This document shows, one piece after another, positions 33,688 to 42,593 of a DNA stretch of 64,000 bases. The notes under the pieces are model-generated. The model saw only the letters and a list, made by a program, of their open reading frames with translations. It was not told where the DNA came from and ran no database searches. Source of the stretch: Nocardiopsis algeriensis (GTDB lineage: Bacteria; Actinomycetota; Actinomycetes; Streptosporangiales; Streptosporangiaceae); the NCBI RefSeq assembly GCF_014203695.1, contig NZ_JACHJO010000001.1, positions 62,001 to 126,000 of the forward strand, in the 5' to 3' direction. The position numbers and the translations under genes were made by a program. Numbering within the stretch: the stretch's first letter is position 1; the number at the start of each line of letters is the position of its first letter.

Positions 33688-33750
33688 GCTTGATGACCTG
33701 GGACAACGCGCGGCGTTATCTTGCCGAGACCTTCCCTGCGGGAAGACACA
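33688..33750 (-). promoter_or_regulatory. CRISPR leader of array 2
   Basis: Near copy of the leader of array 1 (TGATGACCTGG, ACAACGC, GTTATCTTGCCGAGACCT, CTTCC), directly next to the last intact repeat. Similarity fades after about 60 nt. Confidence 0.75.
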
Positions 33751-34249
33751 TCCGCGAGCACCTCCCCAGAACAAACAACTGCCCGGCAAGACCGCGCCCC
33801 CCGCATTCGTACGCAGGACTCACTCCCGACGGCCTGGGACGACACGGGCCACCGCCTCCTCGGGACCTCACCCCCGGGAAACACGCCCCTGCACACCCCC
33901 GCCCGGCAGCAACGTACTCCTCCGAAACCCGTCCACGTGGCCGGATTCGGCCACGAGTGGGAAACGATCTTGTTGAGATGAACCAACGGTGGGGACCGAG
34001 CGATAGCTGTGACGTGCGGTTCTGGGGGGAAATCGCCCGTCGTTCTTACTCATGTGCTTACCGAGGTAAGAACATATGCACGTGCATGAGCTACGCTTTG
34101 GTCGCGTGCCGGGACAGGAGGACCGGACGGGGAAGGGTCTAGGTCCCCGCTCACCGTGGACCCGGCGACTCCACACGACGGGTGCGGTGGAACAGGCCGC
34201 CGCACGTGGACGCCCCGCTCACGAGTCCCCGAAGTTCCAGGAGGTCGAG
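33751..34249. other. Intergenic region upstream of the DUF397 gene
   Basis: About 500 nt beyond the CRISPR leader with no supported gene. It carries the GTTCTTAC/GTAAGAAC structure at 34042-34073. G+C falls around 33960-34110. Confidence 0.5.
34042..34073. promoter_or_regulatory. Nested palindrome before DUF397 gene
   Basis: GTTCTTAC (34042-34049) pairs with GTAAGAAC (34066-34073), and inside it CTTACCGAGGTAAG (34057-34070) is a perfect palindrome with a 2-nt centre. CTTAC also recurs 12 nt apart. The TTAC-N4-GTAA core is shared with the site at 25439. It is about 180 nt before the ATG, so an operator is favoured over an attenuator. Confidence 0.5.
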
Positions 34250-34486
34250 ATGCACACCATCTACAACGGCATTCCCGCCGACAGACTGCCCAAGGTCGTC
34301 TGGACCAAGAGCAGCTGGAGCAACCCCGACGGGAACTGCGTGGAGGTTGCGGAGCTGCCCGACGGGGACATCGCCGTGCGCAACTCGCGCGACCCCCAGG
34401 GCCCGGCGCTCGTCTACACCAACGCCGAGATCGCCGCCTTCGTGCGCGGCGCCAAGACCGGCGACTTCGACTCGCTCCTGCGCTGA
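34250..34486 (+). CDS. DUF397 protein (orphan)
   Basis: 78 residues, one DUF397 domain: VWTKSSWSNPDGNCVEVAELPDGDIAVRNSRDPQGPALVYTNAEIAAFVRGAK. The single conserved Cys and the W-x-KSS-x-S motif are typical. DUF397 proteins usually sit beside an XRE/DUF5753 gene; here none is adjacent, the nearest being at 25673. ATG at 34250 follows GGAGG. An in-frame extension to 34076 has no SD and is not used. Confidence 0.9.
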   Translation: MHTIYNGIPADRLPKVVWTKSSWSNPDGNCVEVAELPDGDIAVRNSRDPQGPALVYTNAEIAAFVRGAKTGDFDSLLR

Positions 34487-34580
34487 AGACCCACCTGGAG
34501 AAGCCGTCCGTACCGATGGCCGCCCTGCCGGACCCCGGCCGGCGAGGCGGTTCCTTCCGTCCACGGTGCGGACGCACGCG

Positions 34581-34610
34581 GAGCCCGGCACCCCGAGGGG
34601 CGCCGGGCTC
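34581..34610. terminator. Bidirectional terminator between DUF397 and KamA-like genes
   Basis: A near-perfect inverted repeat (GAGCCCGGC and GCCGGGCTC outside, CCCC-ga-GGGG inside) between two convergent genes. Confidence 0.7.
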
Positions 34611-34631
34611 CGCCGTTCCCGGAGGAACCGC

Positions 34632-35987
34632 TCAGAGGCGGGTGGGGTCCACGAGGCCGCCGGGTCCGGTGACCGGCGGGTTCTCCCAGGGGAAGTGCGT
34701 GGCGCCCAGGGCCGGCTCCAGGTCGAACAGCCAGGCGGCCTTCTCGTCGTACTTGGCGAAGAAGGGCTTGCCGACCAGTTCGGGGTCGCGGGCCTGGATG
34801 AAGTGCAGGACGAAGACCTTCTCGCCCGCCACCTCGGTGACGCCGTCCACGCACACCTTGCCCGGGGTGGCCGACATCGACGGGCCGCGCACGGTGCGGG
34901 CCAGCCCGGACACGCCCTTGTAGGCGTTGCGGAAGATGTCGTAGGCCTCCGCGAGCGGCACCGCGAAGTAGTCCTGCGGGCCGGTGTCGCGCTCCACGAA
35001 CATGTAGTAGGGAATCATGCCGTGGCGCACGTGCGTGCGCCACATGCTCTCCCAGACGGCCGAGCTGTCGTTGATCGTGCGGATCAGCGGCGCCTGGGTC
35101 CGGATGACCGCCCCGGTCGAGCGGATGCGGCGGACCGCGTCCTGGACGATCTGGGGCCGCATCTCGGCGGGGTGCGAGAAGTGCGCCATGAAGGCCAGGT
35201 TCTTGCCGGAGGCCACGACCTTCTCGAACAGGCGGAGGGTGTCGTCCGCGTCGGGGTCGGTGACGAAGCGCTGCGGCCAGTAGGCCAGCGCCTTCGTGCC
35301 GATGCGGATGGCTTCCAGGTGCTCGATCTCCAGGAGGGGCTCGATGTACCGGGAGATCACGCCCTCGCCCATGATCATCGGGTCGCCCCCGGTGAACAGG
35401 ACGCTGGTGACCTCGGGGTGGGAGCGGACGTACTCGACGAGCTGGTCGATCTCGCTGGAGGCGAACTTCAGGTCGGCGTCGCCGACGAACTGGGCCCAGC
35501 GGAAGCAGTACGTGCAGTACGCGTGGCAGGTCTGCCCCTGTTTGGGGAAGAAGAGCACGGTCTCCTTGTACTTGTGCTGGACGCCGGGGACCGGATCCTC
35601 GTCGACCTTGGGGACGTTGAGGTCCATCTGGCCGGCGGGGTGCGGGTTGAGCTGGGCGCGGATCTCGTTCGCGGCCTGGTTGATCTCCTTGCGCCCGGCG
35701 CCCGAGCGCAGCAGGTCGGCCATCCGGGCGACGTCGGTCTGCGGCAGCATGTCGGCCTGCGGGAAGACCAGCCTGTAGACCGGGTCGTCCGGAGCGGCGT
35801 CCCAGTCGATCAGCTCGTCGATGACGTAGCTGTTGACCCGGAAGGGCAGCACGGTGGCCACCGCCTGCACGGCGAGTCGCTCGTCGGCCGCGAGTCCGGC
35901 TCGCGCGGTGAGCTCGTCCAGGTGCTTGGTCGTGTAGGCACGGAACCGGCGTCCTGCGGACTGTGCCACGTCTGGCGTAACGCTCAC
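34632..35987 (-). CDS. KamA-family radical SAM protein (lysine 2,3-aminomutase-like)
   Basis: 451 residues. The cluster motif is CHAYCTYC (C-x3-C-x2-C, about residue 125), followed by FRWAQFVGD and FTGGDPMIMGE, which matches the glycine-rich SAM site of KamA. ATPGKVCVDG near residue 370 may carry the PLP-binding lysine, although the usual glycine-rich PLP-lysine context is absent. Lysine 2,3-aminomutases make beta-lysine; related enzymes act on glutamate or unknown substrates. No beta-lysine acetyltransferase is adjacent. GTG at 35987 has GGAGAGGAGG just upstream, one of the strongest SD sites in the window. Confidence 0.85.
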   Translation of the reverse strand: MSVTPDVAQSAGRRFRAYTTKHLDELTARAGLAADERLAVQAVATVLPFRVNSYVIDELIDWDAAPDDPVYRLVFPQADMLPQTDVARMADLLRSGAGRKEINQAANEIRAQLNPHPAGQMDLNVPKVDEDPVPGVQHKYKETVLFFPKQGQTCHAYCTYCFRWAQFVGDADLKFASSEIDQLVEYVRSHPEVTSVLFTGGDPMIMGEGVISRYIEPLLEIEHLEAIRIGTKALAYWPQRFVTDPDADDTLRLFEKVVASGKNLAFMAHFSHPAEMRPQIVQDAVRRIRSTGAVIRTQAPLIRTINDSSAVWESMWRTHVRHGMIPYYMFVERDTGPQDYFAVPLAEAYDIFRNAYKGVSGLARTVRGPSMSATPGKVCVDGVTEVAGEKVFVLHFIQARDPELVGKPFFAKYDEKAAWLFDLEPALGATHFPWENPPVTGPGGLVDPTRL

Positions 35988-36314
35988 GCCTCTCCTCTCC
36001 TGCATGTGGGGGAATGCTGCCCGTGCGGGTGTGCGGGCAGGCCTCAGCCGGCGGCTCCGGTGTGCGGGCACACCGGTGGACCCCCGGCAGCGTCCATCTG
36101 TTGGGTTGTCCGGCCCGTTCCGGAAGATGATGCTCAACCGGGCCGGCGTGCGGGTATACCCCTACTCGGGCTTTTGTACCCAGATCAGACAAAATACTTG
36201 TTTTAGTGATACATCTCGGAAGCATCCTCGCACGAGGAGACCGCCCGCCCTGCCGCGGCAGGCCCGTGAGCACAGGTACGGTGTCACCGCACCGCCCGCG
36301 GAACCATACACACC
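35988..36314. other. Divergent promoter region between KamA-like and plsX genes
   Basis: 327 nt without a gene. An AT-richer stretch at 36170-36230 contains TTTTGTACC and CAAAATACTTG, possible promoter elements, but no clear -35/-10 pair was settled on. No riboswitch recognised. Confidence 0.4.
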
Positions 36315-37433
36315 GTGAAGGAACTCACCCACGTGACCGGCACCATCGAGGCGGATCCGCCACGCGCACCGATCATCGCCGTCGACGCGATGGGAGGGGA
36401 CCACGCTCCGGCCGCGATCGTCGAGGGCGCGGTCCGCGCCGTCCGCGAGCACGGCCTGCGCGTCGTGCTGGTCGGCCGCCGCAACGAGGTGGCCGAGATC
36501 CTGGCCGGGCACGACGCCCTGCGCCAGGTCCCCGTCGTGCACGCCGAGGACAGCCTGGCCATGCACGAGGGCGCCCTCGCGAGCTGGAGGCGGCCCCGCT
36601 CCAGCGCCGCCGTGGCCTGCCGCCTCATCCGGCGCGGCGAGGCCGACGCCCTGGTCTCGGCCGGCTCCACCGGCGGGATCGTGGCCACCTCCACGGTGAG
36701 GCTGCGCACCCAGGCCGGCGTCCTGCGCCCGGCCCTGGCCGTGCCCCTGCCCACGGGCGAGGTCCCCACCCTCATGGTGGACGCCGGGGCCAACGCCGAC
36801 GCCAAGCCCGAGATGCTGGTGCAGTTCGCCCATCTGGGCTGCGCCTACGCCCGCACCGCCTTCGGGGTCCGGCAGCCCCGGGTGGGACTTCTCACCATCG
36901 GCACCGAGCCGGGGAAGGGCAACCGGCTCGTGCGCAAGACCGCCGAGCTCCTGGCCGCCGAGGACCCCGAGCTCCTGGACTTCCACGGCAACATCGAGGG
37001 CCACGACCTGCTCTCCCGCAAGGTCGACGTGGTGGTCACCGACGGCCACACCGGGAACGTCGCCCTCAAGACCGTGGAGGGCACCGCCGCCTTCGCGATG
37101 GACGCCGTCCGCGGGGCCCTCACCTCCTCCGTCGCCGCCCGGGCCGGGGCCCTCCTCCAGCGCAGGGCCCTGCGTGATCTGCGCGCCCGCCTCGACAGCG
37201 AGACCTACGGCGGCGCCGCCCTGCTCGGGCTCAACGGCACGGTCGTCATCTCGCACGGCGGCAGCGGTCCCCGCGGCATCGCCAACGCCTGCCGCCTGGC
37301 CCACGACCTGGCCGCCGGCGGCATCGGCGAGCAGATCCGGCGCCGCCTCCAGACCCGTCCGCCCACCTGGCTGCACCGCCTGGCCCAGTCCGAGGGCGCG
37401 GCTCCGCCCAAGGAGCCCCCGGCGGAGAGGTGA
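36315..37433 (+). CDS. plsX: Phosphate acyltransferase PlsX
   Basis: 372 residues. PlsX transfers acyl groups from acyl-ACP to phosphate to start phospholipid synthesis. IIAVDAMGGDHAPAAIVEGA (about 19-38), ADALVSAGSTGGIVA, MVDAGANADAKPEML, GTEPGKGN and DFHGNIEGHDL are family signatures. It stands away from the rpmF-plsX-acpP group typical of many bacteria, and argS follows instead. GTG at 36315 is used; GTG at 36333 is possible. The tail is extended and Pro-rich. Confidence 0.93.
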   Translation: MKELTHVTGTIEADPPRAPIIAVDAMGGDHAPAAIVEGAVRAVREHGLRVVLVGRRNEVAEILAGHDALRQVPVVHAEDSLAMHEGALASWRRPRSSAAVACRLIRRGEADALVSAGSTGGIVATSTVRLRTQAGVLRPALAVPLPTGEVPTLMVDAGANADAKPEMLVQFAHLGCAYARTAFGVRQPRVGLLTIGTEPGKGNRLVRKTAELLAAEDPELLDFHGNIEGHDLLSRKVDVVVTDGHTGNVALKTVEGTAAFAMDAVRGALTSSVAARAGALLQRRALRDLRARLDSETYGGAALLGLNGTVVISHGGSGPRGIANACRLAHDLAAGGIGEQIRRRLQTRPPTWLHRLAQSEGAAPPKEPPAER

Positions 37434-37473
37434 GGGGTCCGGCCTTCTCAGGAGAACAGTGGTCCGCTGTCGG

Positions 37474-37487
37474 TACGCTTGAGGGCA
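37474..37487 (+). promoter_or_regulatory. -10 box of a probable leaderless argS transcript
   Basis: TACGCT (37474-37479), 7 nt, ATG. A weak GAGGG lies in the spacer, so leadered translation from plsX read-through is also possible. Confidence 0.45.
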
Positions 37488-39232
37488 TGGCCGACCCGCA
37501 GGAAGTACTCTCGCGACGGGTCCAGTCCGCCCTCGGCGCCGCCTTCGGTCCCGAGTACGCCGACACCGACCCCGTCATCCGCCCGTCCCAGTTCGCCGAC
37601 TACCAGGCGAACGCCGCTCTCGCGCTCGCCAAGCGACTGGGGCGAAAGCCGCGCGAGGTGTCCGCGGCGATCATGGAGCACCTGGACGTGTCCGACGTCT
37701 GCAGCAGCGTCGAGGTGAGCGGGCCGGGGTTCGTCAACCTCACCCTGCGCGACGACTGGATCGCCGGCCAGGCCCGGCAGCTGCTCGACGACGAGCGCCT
37801 CGGCGTGCCCGTGCAGGAGCGGCAGAGCATCCCGCTCGACTACTCCGCGCCCAACGTGGCCAAGGAGATGCACGTCGGCCACCTGCGCACCACCGTGGTC
37901 GGTGACTCGCTGGCCCGCACCCTGGAGTTCCTGGGCCACGGCGTCGTCCGCCAGAACCACATCGGCGACTGGGGCACGCCCTTCGGCATGCTCATCGAGC
38001 ACCTGCTGGAGGTCGGGGAGGACTCCCCCGAGGCCGACCTGGTCACCACCGACCCCAACGCCTTCTACCAGGCGGCCCGCACCAAGTTCGACTCCTCCGG
38101 TCCTGAACCTGACGGCTTCGCCGCCCGCGCCCGGCGCCGGGTGGTGGCCCTCCAGGGGGGCGACGAGGAGACGCTGCGGCTGTGGCGCAAGCTCGTCGGC
38201 CTGTCCAAGGTCTACTTCAACAAGGTGTACACCGAGCTGGGTGTGACGCTCACCGACGAGCACCTGGCCGGTGAGAGCACCTACAACGACATGCTCGCCG
38301 ACGTGTGCGCCGAGCTGGAGGCCAAGGGGATCGCCGAGGTCAGCGACGGCGCCCTGTGCGTGTTCCTGGAGGGCTTCACCGGCCGCGAGGACAAGCCGGT
38401 GCCGCTGATCGTGCGCAAGAGCGACGGCGGCTACGGCTACGCCACCACGGACCTGGCCACCGTGCGCCACCGCGTGGAGAACCTCAAGGCCGACCGCATC
38501 CTGTACGTGGTGGGCGCCCCCCAGGCCATGCACTTCAAGATGGTGTGGGAGACCGCCCGCAAGGCCGGCTGGCTGCCCGAGAACGTGGAGACCGTCCACG
38601 TGCAGATCGGCAACGTGCTGGGCAGCGACGGCAAGATCCTGCGCACCCGCAGCGGTGCTCCCGTACGGCTCGTGGCGCTGCTGGAGGAGGCGGTCGAGCG
38701 GGCGGCGGCGGTCGTGCGCGAGAACCGCCCGGACCTGTCCGCCGAGGAGCAGGCCGCGATCGCCCGCCAGGTGGGCATCGGCGCGGTCAAGTACGCGGAC
38801 CTGTCGGTGGCGCACGACACCGAGTACACGTTCGACTTCGACCGGATGCTGGCGCTGACCGGCAACACCGGCCCCTACTTGCAGTACGCGCAGGCCCGGA
38901 TCCGCTCGATCTTCCGCAAGGGCGGGCTGGAGCCGGAGCGGGCGCGCGGCGAGATCGCGATCGGGCATCCCTCCGAGCGCGAGCTGGCGCTCAAGCTGCT
39001 GGCGTTCGGCGGCGTGGTGGCGCAGGTCGGCGACCTGCTCCAGCCGCACCGCCTGTGCGCGTACCTGTTCGACCTGGCGCAGACGCTCACCGCGTTCTAC
39101 GAGCACTGCCCGGTGCTGACGGCGCCGACCGAGGCCGAGCGCGAGTCGCGTCTGGCCCTGGTCGCGGTGGCGCTGCGCGTCCTGGTGCAGGGTCTGGACC
39201 TGCTCGGTGTGGAGGCACCCGAGTACATGTAG
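37487..39232 (+). CDS. argS: Arginyl-tRNA synthetase
   Basis: 581 residues, normal length. The N-terminal Add-1 domain (1-120) precedes the class I catalytic core with the HIGH-like motif SAPNVAKEMHVGHLRTTVVGD. The KMSKS-like loop is degenerate (NVLGSDGKILRTRSG), as is usual for ArgRS. The C-terminal anticodon-binding domain ends LLGVEAPEYM, the classical ArgRS terminus. Lies 54 nt after plsX. Confidence 0.97.
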   Translation: MADPQEVLSRRVQSALGAAFGPEYADTDPVIRPSQFADYQANAALALAKRLGRKPREVSAAIMEHLDVSDVCSSVEVSGPGFVNLTLRDDWIAGQARQLLDDERLGVPVQERQSIPLDYSAPNVAKEMHVGHLRTTVVGDSLARTLEFLGHGVVRQNHIGDWGTPFGMLIEHLLEVGEDSPEADLVTTDPNAFYQAARTKFDSSGPEPDGFAARARRRVVALQGGDEETLRLWRKLVGLSKVYFNKVYTELGVTLTDEHLAGESTYNDMLADVCAELEAKGIAEVSDGALCVFLEGFTGREDKPVPLIVRKSDGGYGYATTDLATVRHRVENLKADRILYVVGAPQAMHFKMVWETARKAGWLPENVETVHVQIGNVLGSDGKILRTRSGAPVRLVALLEEAVERAAAVVRENRPDLSAEEQAAIARQVGIGAVKYADLSVAHDTEYTFDFDRMLALTGNTGPYLQYAQARIRSIFRKGGLEPERARGEIAIGHPSERELALKLLAFGGVVAQVGDLLQPHRLCAYLFDLAQTLTAFYEHCPVLTAPTEAERESRLALVAVALRVLVQGLDLLGVEAPEYM

Positions 39233-39248
39233 GTCTCCGGAACGGCGG

Positions 39249-39275
39249 GGCCGGGGCGGTCGGACCGCCCCGGCC
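39249..39275. terminator. Terminator between argS and ribokinase genes
   Basis: A 13-bp perfect inverted repeat (GGCCGGGGCGGTC and complement) with essentially no loop spacer; it serves the convergent genes. Confidence 0.7.
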
Positions 39276-39335
39276 TCCGTGTGTCCGGGAGGGTGCCGCC
39301 GGGAGCGGCGCCCCCGGGGTCCCGCGCGCGGGCGG

Positions 39336-40238
39336 TCAGCCGTGCGCCCGCAGGAACTCCTCGACCTCGGCGCGGTCGGGCATGGAGGTGCTGGCGCCGT
39401 GGCGCTGGACGGAGAGCGCGGCGGCGGCGGCCGCGAAGCGCATCGCCTCCTCGGGGCTGCGGCCCTCGGCGCGGGCGACCGCGAAGGAGCCGCAGAAGGT
39501 GTCCCCGGCCGCGGTGGTGTCCACCGCCGCCACCCGGTGCGCGGGGACGTGCACCGGTTCGGTGCCCCTGGCGCCGTACAGCGAGCCCTCGCCGCCCAGG
39601 GTGATCAGCACCTCGGGCACGTCCTCCAGGAGGGCGGAGAGCGCCTCCCGGGGGTCGGTGCGGCCGGTGAGGGCGGCGGCCTCGTGCTCGTTGGGGACGA
39701 GCACGTCGACCGACTCCAGGAGTTCGGCGGGCAGGTCCTGGGCGGGGGCGGGGGTCAGGTGGACGGGGACGCCGAGTTCCCGTCCGGCGCGGGCGGCGGC
39801 CGTGACCGCCTCCATCGGCAGTTCCAGCTGGAGCAGGAGGGCCGAGGCCCCCTCGAGGAGGGCGCGGTCCCCCTCCGCGACGCCGGTGACCCGGCCGTTG
39901 GCGCCGGGGACGACGATGATCGAGTTGCCGCCGCCGGCGTCCACGACGATGTGCGCCACCCCGGAGGGTCCGGGGACGGTGCGCAGGCCGCCGACGTCGA
40001 CGCCGCAGCCGACGAGGTTGGTGCGCAGCGACGTCCCGAAGGAGTCGTCGCCGACAGCGCCGAGGAAGGCGACGGAGGCGCCGGCGCGGGCGGCGGCCAC
40101 CGCCTGGTTGGCGCCCTTGCCGCCGGGGACCTGGCGGAAGTCGGTCCCGGTCACCGTCTCACCGGTGGCGGGTACCCGGTCGGTGTAGGCGACCAGGTCC
40201 ATGTTGACGCTGCCGAAGACGGCGATGCGGGCGGCCAT
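39336..40238 (-). CDS. rbsK: Ribokinase (PfkB family)
   Basis: 300 residues. It phosphorylates D-ribose at O5. The sugar-binding motif VPGGKGANQAVAAARAGA (about 38-55) and the catalytic AAVDTTAAGDTFCGSFA, with the base Asp, are both intact. No ribose transporter or LacI regulator is adjacent, so substrate assignment rests on family. ATG overlaps the exonuclease stop by 4 nt, an unusual pairing that may reflect deoxyribose or nucleoside salvage after DNA repair (speculative). Confidence 0.9.
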   Translation of the reverse strand: MAARIAVFGSVNMDLVAYTDRVPATGETVTGTDFRQVPGGKGANQAVAAARAGASVAFLGAVGDDSFGTSLRTNLVGCGVDVGGLRTVPGPSGVAHIVVDAGGGNSIIVVPGANGRVTGVAEGDRALLEGASALLLQLELPMEAVTAAARAGRELGVPVHLTPAPAQDLPAELLESVDVLVPNEHEAAALTGRTDPREALSALLEDVPEVLITLGGEGSLYGARGTEPVHVPAHRVAAVDTTAAGDTFCGSFAVARAEGRSPEEAMRFAAAAAALSVQRHGASTSMPDRAEVEEFLRAHG

Positions 40239-41068
40239 CACACCTTCTCCTTCTTCTTGTCGCGGGGCTGTCCCTCGTCGCCGTCCAGGCCGACGATGAC
40301 CGGGGCGTGGTCGGAGGCGCCCTTGCCCTTGCGTTCCTCCCGGTCGATGCCGGCGCCGGTGACGCGGGCGGCCAGTGCCGGGGAGGCGAGCACGAAGTCG
40401 ATGCGCATGCCCTTGCGTTTGGGGAAGGCCAGGCCCTTGTAGTCCCAGTAGGTGTACACGCCGGGGCCCGGTGTGTACCGGCGGACGACGTCGTCGAAGC
40501 CGGCGTCGACGAGGGCGCGGAAGGCGGCCCGCTCGGGTTCGGTGACGTGGGTGCTGCCCTCGAACTGGGCGATGTCCCACACGTCGTCGTCCTGGGGGGC
40601 GATGTTGAAGTCGCCGGTGAAGGCGATCTGGGCCTGGGGGTCCTCGGCCAGGGCGGCGGCGCCGGCCGCGCGCAGGGCCTTCAGCCAGTCGAGCTTGTAG
40701 GCGTAGTGGGGGTGGTCGACCTCGCGGCCGTTGGGCACGTACAGGCTCCACACCTGGACGCCGCCGCAGGTGGCGCCGATGGCGCGGGCCTCGGCCTCGG
40801 CGGGTTCGCCGTAGCCGGGCTGGCCGGGGAAGCCGATGCGGACGTCGTCCAGGCCGACGCGGGAGGCGATCGCGACCCCGTTCCACTGGGAGAGGCCGTG
40901 GTGGGCCACCTCGTAGCCGCGGTCGGTGAGGACGGAGGCGGGGAACTGGTCGTCCCTGGCCTTGGTCTCCTGGATGGCGAGGACGTCGACGTCGCTGCGG
41001 TCGAGCCAGTCGCCGATCCGCTCCGCCCTGGCGCGGGCACTGTTCACATTCCAAGTCGCGATACGCAC
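40238..41068 (-). CDS. xthA: Exodeoxyribonuclease III / AP endonuclease
   Basis: 276 residues. EEP superfamily: RIATWNVNSARAR, the catalytic Glu in LAIQETKA, VPNGREVDHPHYAYKLDWL, GDFNIAPQDDDVWD and the final SDHAPVIVGLD. It cleaves abasic sites and trims 3' ends in base excision repair. GTG at 41068 is chosen because MRIATWNV-like starts are usual and a -10 box lies at leaderless distance; a TTG six bases upstream is the alternative. Confidence 0.93.
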   Translation of the reverse strand: MRIATWNVNSARARAERIGDWLDRSDVDVLAIQETKARDDQFPASVLTDRGYEVAHHGLSQWNGVAIASRVGLDDVRIGFPGQPGYGEPAEAEARAIGATCGGVQVWSLYVPNGREVDHPHYAYKLDWLKALRAAGAAALAEDPQAQIAFTGDFNIAPQDDDVWDIAQFEGSTHVTEPERAAFRALVDAGFDDVVRRYTPGPGVYTYWDYKGLAFPKRKGMRIDFVLASPALAARVTGAGIDREERKGKGASDHAPVIVGLDGDEGQPRDKKKEKV

Positions 41069-41080
41069 AGGCAAAGGCTA
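41068..41080 (-). promoter_or_regulatory. -10 box of a probable leaderless xthA transcript
   Basis: On the minus strand TAGCCT (41080-41075) is followed by 6 nt and GTG. No SD is present. Confidence 0.45.
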
Positions 41081-41309
41081 GGCCATGTCGTCCGGGAGGC
41101 CGACGCGCGGCTCGAACTGCGGCGACACGGGTGGGCCCCGGTGCGGCCGTCCTCCGCACCGGGGCCCGCGCGACTCCCGGCGCATGCATCGGCGGTTTCC
41201 GTCGCGACACGTAAGACGTCCACCCCTCCCTCCGGGTTCACATCGGCCCCAAGGTTTTTCGTAACTCCTGGCAACTTCTGTTCGGCGTGGGATTGTCGTG
41301 GGGCCCGGC

Positions 41310-41322
41310 TACGGTGGCGCCA
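41310..41322 (+). promoter_or_regulatory. -10 box of a probable leaderless transcript
   Basis: TACGGT (41310-41315), 6 nt, ATG of the YcaQ-like gene, with no SD. Divergent from the xthA promoter 230 nt away. Confidence 0.45.
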
Positions 41323-42551
41323 TGGCATCTCCGCACCCTCGCCGCGACGCCGGGATCTCCCTTTCCCAGGCGCGCCGGATCGCGATCGCCGCCCAGGGGC
41401 TGGTCGACCCCCGGCCGAGTGCCGCACCCACGCTCGCCCATCTGGCGCGCGTGGTGCGCCGGGTGGGGCTGCTCCAGATCGACAGCGTGAACGTGCTCTC
41501 GCGCAGCCAGTACCTGCCCGTGTTCGCGCGCCTGGGCGCCTACGACACCGCGCTGCTGGACCGCGCCGCCACCACGGCGGCCCGCTCCGGCGGTGCGCGG
41601 CTGGTGGAGTGCTGGGCGCACGAGGCCAGCCTGGTGCCCCCGGCCACCCGGCAGCTGCTGCGGTTCCGCATGGAGCGCAACCGGCGGCGGCAGGGCGGGG
41701 GGTGGATGGACCGCGTCGTCGCGGAGCGGCCCGACCTCGTCAGGGCCGTGCACGAGGAGGTCGCCCGGCGGGGGCCCGCGACCGCGCGCGAGGTGGAGGC
41801 GTCCCTGGCCCACGACGTGCCCCGCGCCAAGGAGCACTGGGGCTGGAACTGGTCGGAGGTCAAGAAGGCCCTGGAGTACCTGTTCTGGGTCGGTGACCTG
41901 ACCTCGAACGGCCGCAACACCCAGTTCGAGCGCCGCTACGACCTGCCCGAGCGGGCCCTGCCGCCGGAGGTGTACTCCGCTCCCCCGGTGAGCGACGAGG
42001 AGGCCCACCGGCGGCTGGTGTCGATCGCGGCCCGCTCCCACGGGGTCGCCACCGAGCCGTGCCTGCGCGACTATTTCCGCCTCCGGGCGGACGAGACCCG
42101 CGCGGCCGTGGCCGACCTCGTGGACGCGGGGGAGCTGGTGCCGGTGCGTGTGGAGGGCTGGGAGCGCACCGCCTACCTGCACCGGGACGCCCGCATTCCC
42201 CGGAGGACGGCGGCCCGTGCCCTGCTCAGCCCGTTCGACTCCCTGGTGTGGACGCGGGGGCGCGCCGAGGAGCTGTTCGGCTTCCGCTACCGCATCGAGA
42301 TCTACACGCCGGCGGCCCGGCGGGTGCACGGGTACTACGTGCTCCCGTTCCTGCTCGGGGAGGACCTGGTCGCCCGGGTGGACCTCAAGGCCGACCGCGC
42401 CTCGGGCACGCTGCTGGCGCAGCGGATCACCCTGGAGGACGGCGCGCCGGAGGACACGCTCCCCCAGCTGGTCGAGCAGCTGGCCGACACGGCGCGGTGG
42501 CTCGGCCTGGCGAACGGGGTGGGCGGCCCGGCCCTGGCCCGGACGCGGTGA
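41322..42551 (+). CDS. YcaQ/AlkZ-like DNA glycosylase (HTH_42)
   Basis: 409 residues. The three-winged-helix fold of HTH_42 proteins is indicated by [39 protein letters not shown] and [46 protein letters not shown]. The LQIDSV-like motif corresponds to the catalytic Q-x-Q/D region of AlkZ/YcaQ, here LLQID. These enzymes unhook interstrand crosslinks or alkylated bases. It is head to head with xthA, so both may be repair functions. Substrate is unproven. Confidence 0.88.
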   Translation: MASPHPRRDAGISLSQARRIAIAAQGLVDPRPSAAPTLAHLARVVRRVGLLQIDSVNVLSRSQYLPVFARLGAYDTALLDRAATTAARSGGARLVECWAHEASLVPPATRQLLRFRMERNRRRQGGGWMDRVVAERPDLVRAVHEEVARRGPATAREVEASLAHDVPRAKEHWGWNWSEVKKALEYLFWVGDLTSNGRNTQFERRYDLPERALPPEVYSAPPVSDEEAHRRLVSIAARSHGVATEPCLRDYFRLRADETRAAVADLVDAGELVPVRVEGWERTAYLHRDARIPRRTAARALLSPFDSLVWTRGRAEELFGFRYRIEIYTPAARRVHGYYVLPFLLGEDLVARVDLKADRASGTLLAQRITLEDGAPEDTLPQLVEQLADTARWLGLANGVGGPALARTR

Positions 42552-42577
42552 GGGGCGCCCCCGTGCGGGGGCGCCCC
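42552..42577. terminator. Terminator between YcaQ-like and thiolase genes
   Basis: An 11-bp perfect stem (GGGGCGCCCCC and complement) with a 4-nt loop begins directly after the stop codon, between convergent genes. Confidence 0.75.
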
Positions 42578-42593
42578 GGTGTCCGCTGCGGGA

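Noticed and set aside
33428-34142. Open frame of 236 residues across CRISPR array 2 and its leader
   Set aside because: The first third is repeat translation and the remainder has no coding bias or SD.
34076-34249. N-terminal extension of the DUF397 gene
   Set aside because: The extension has no SD and no similarity to DUF397 N-termini; GGAGG precedes the internal ATG at 34250.
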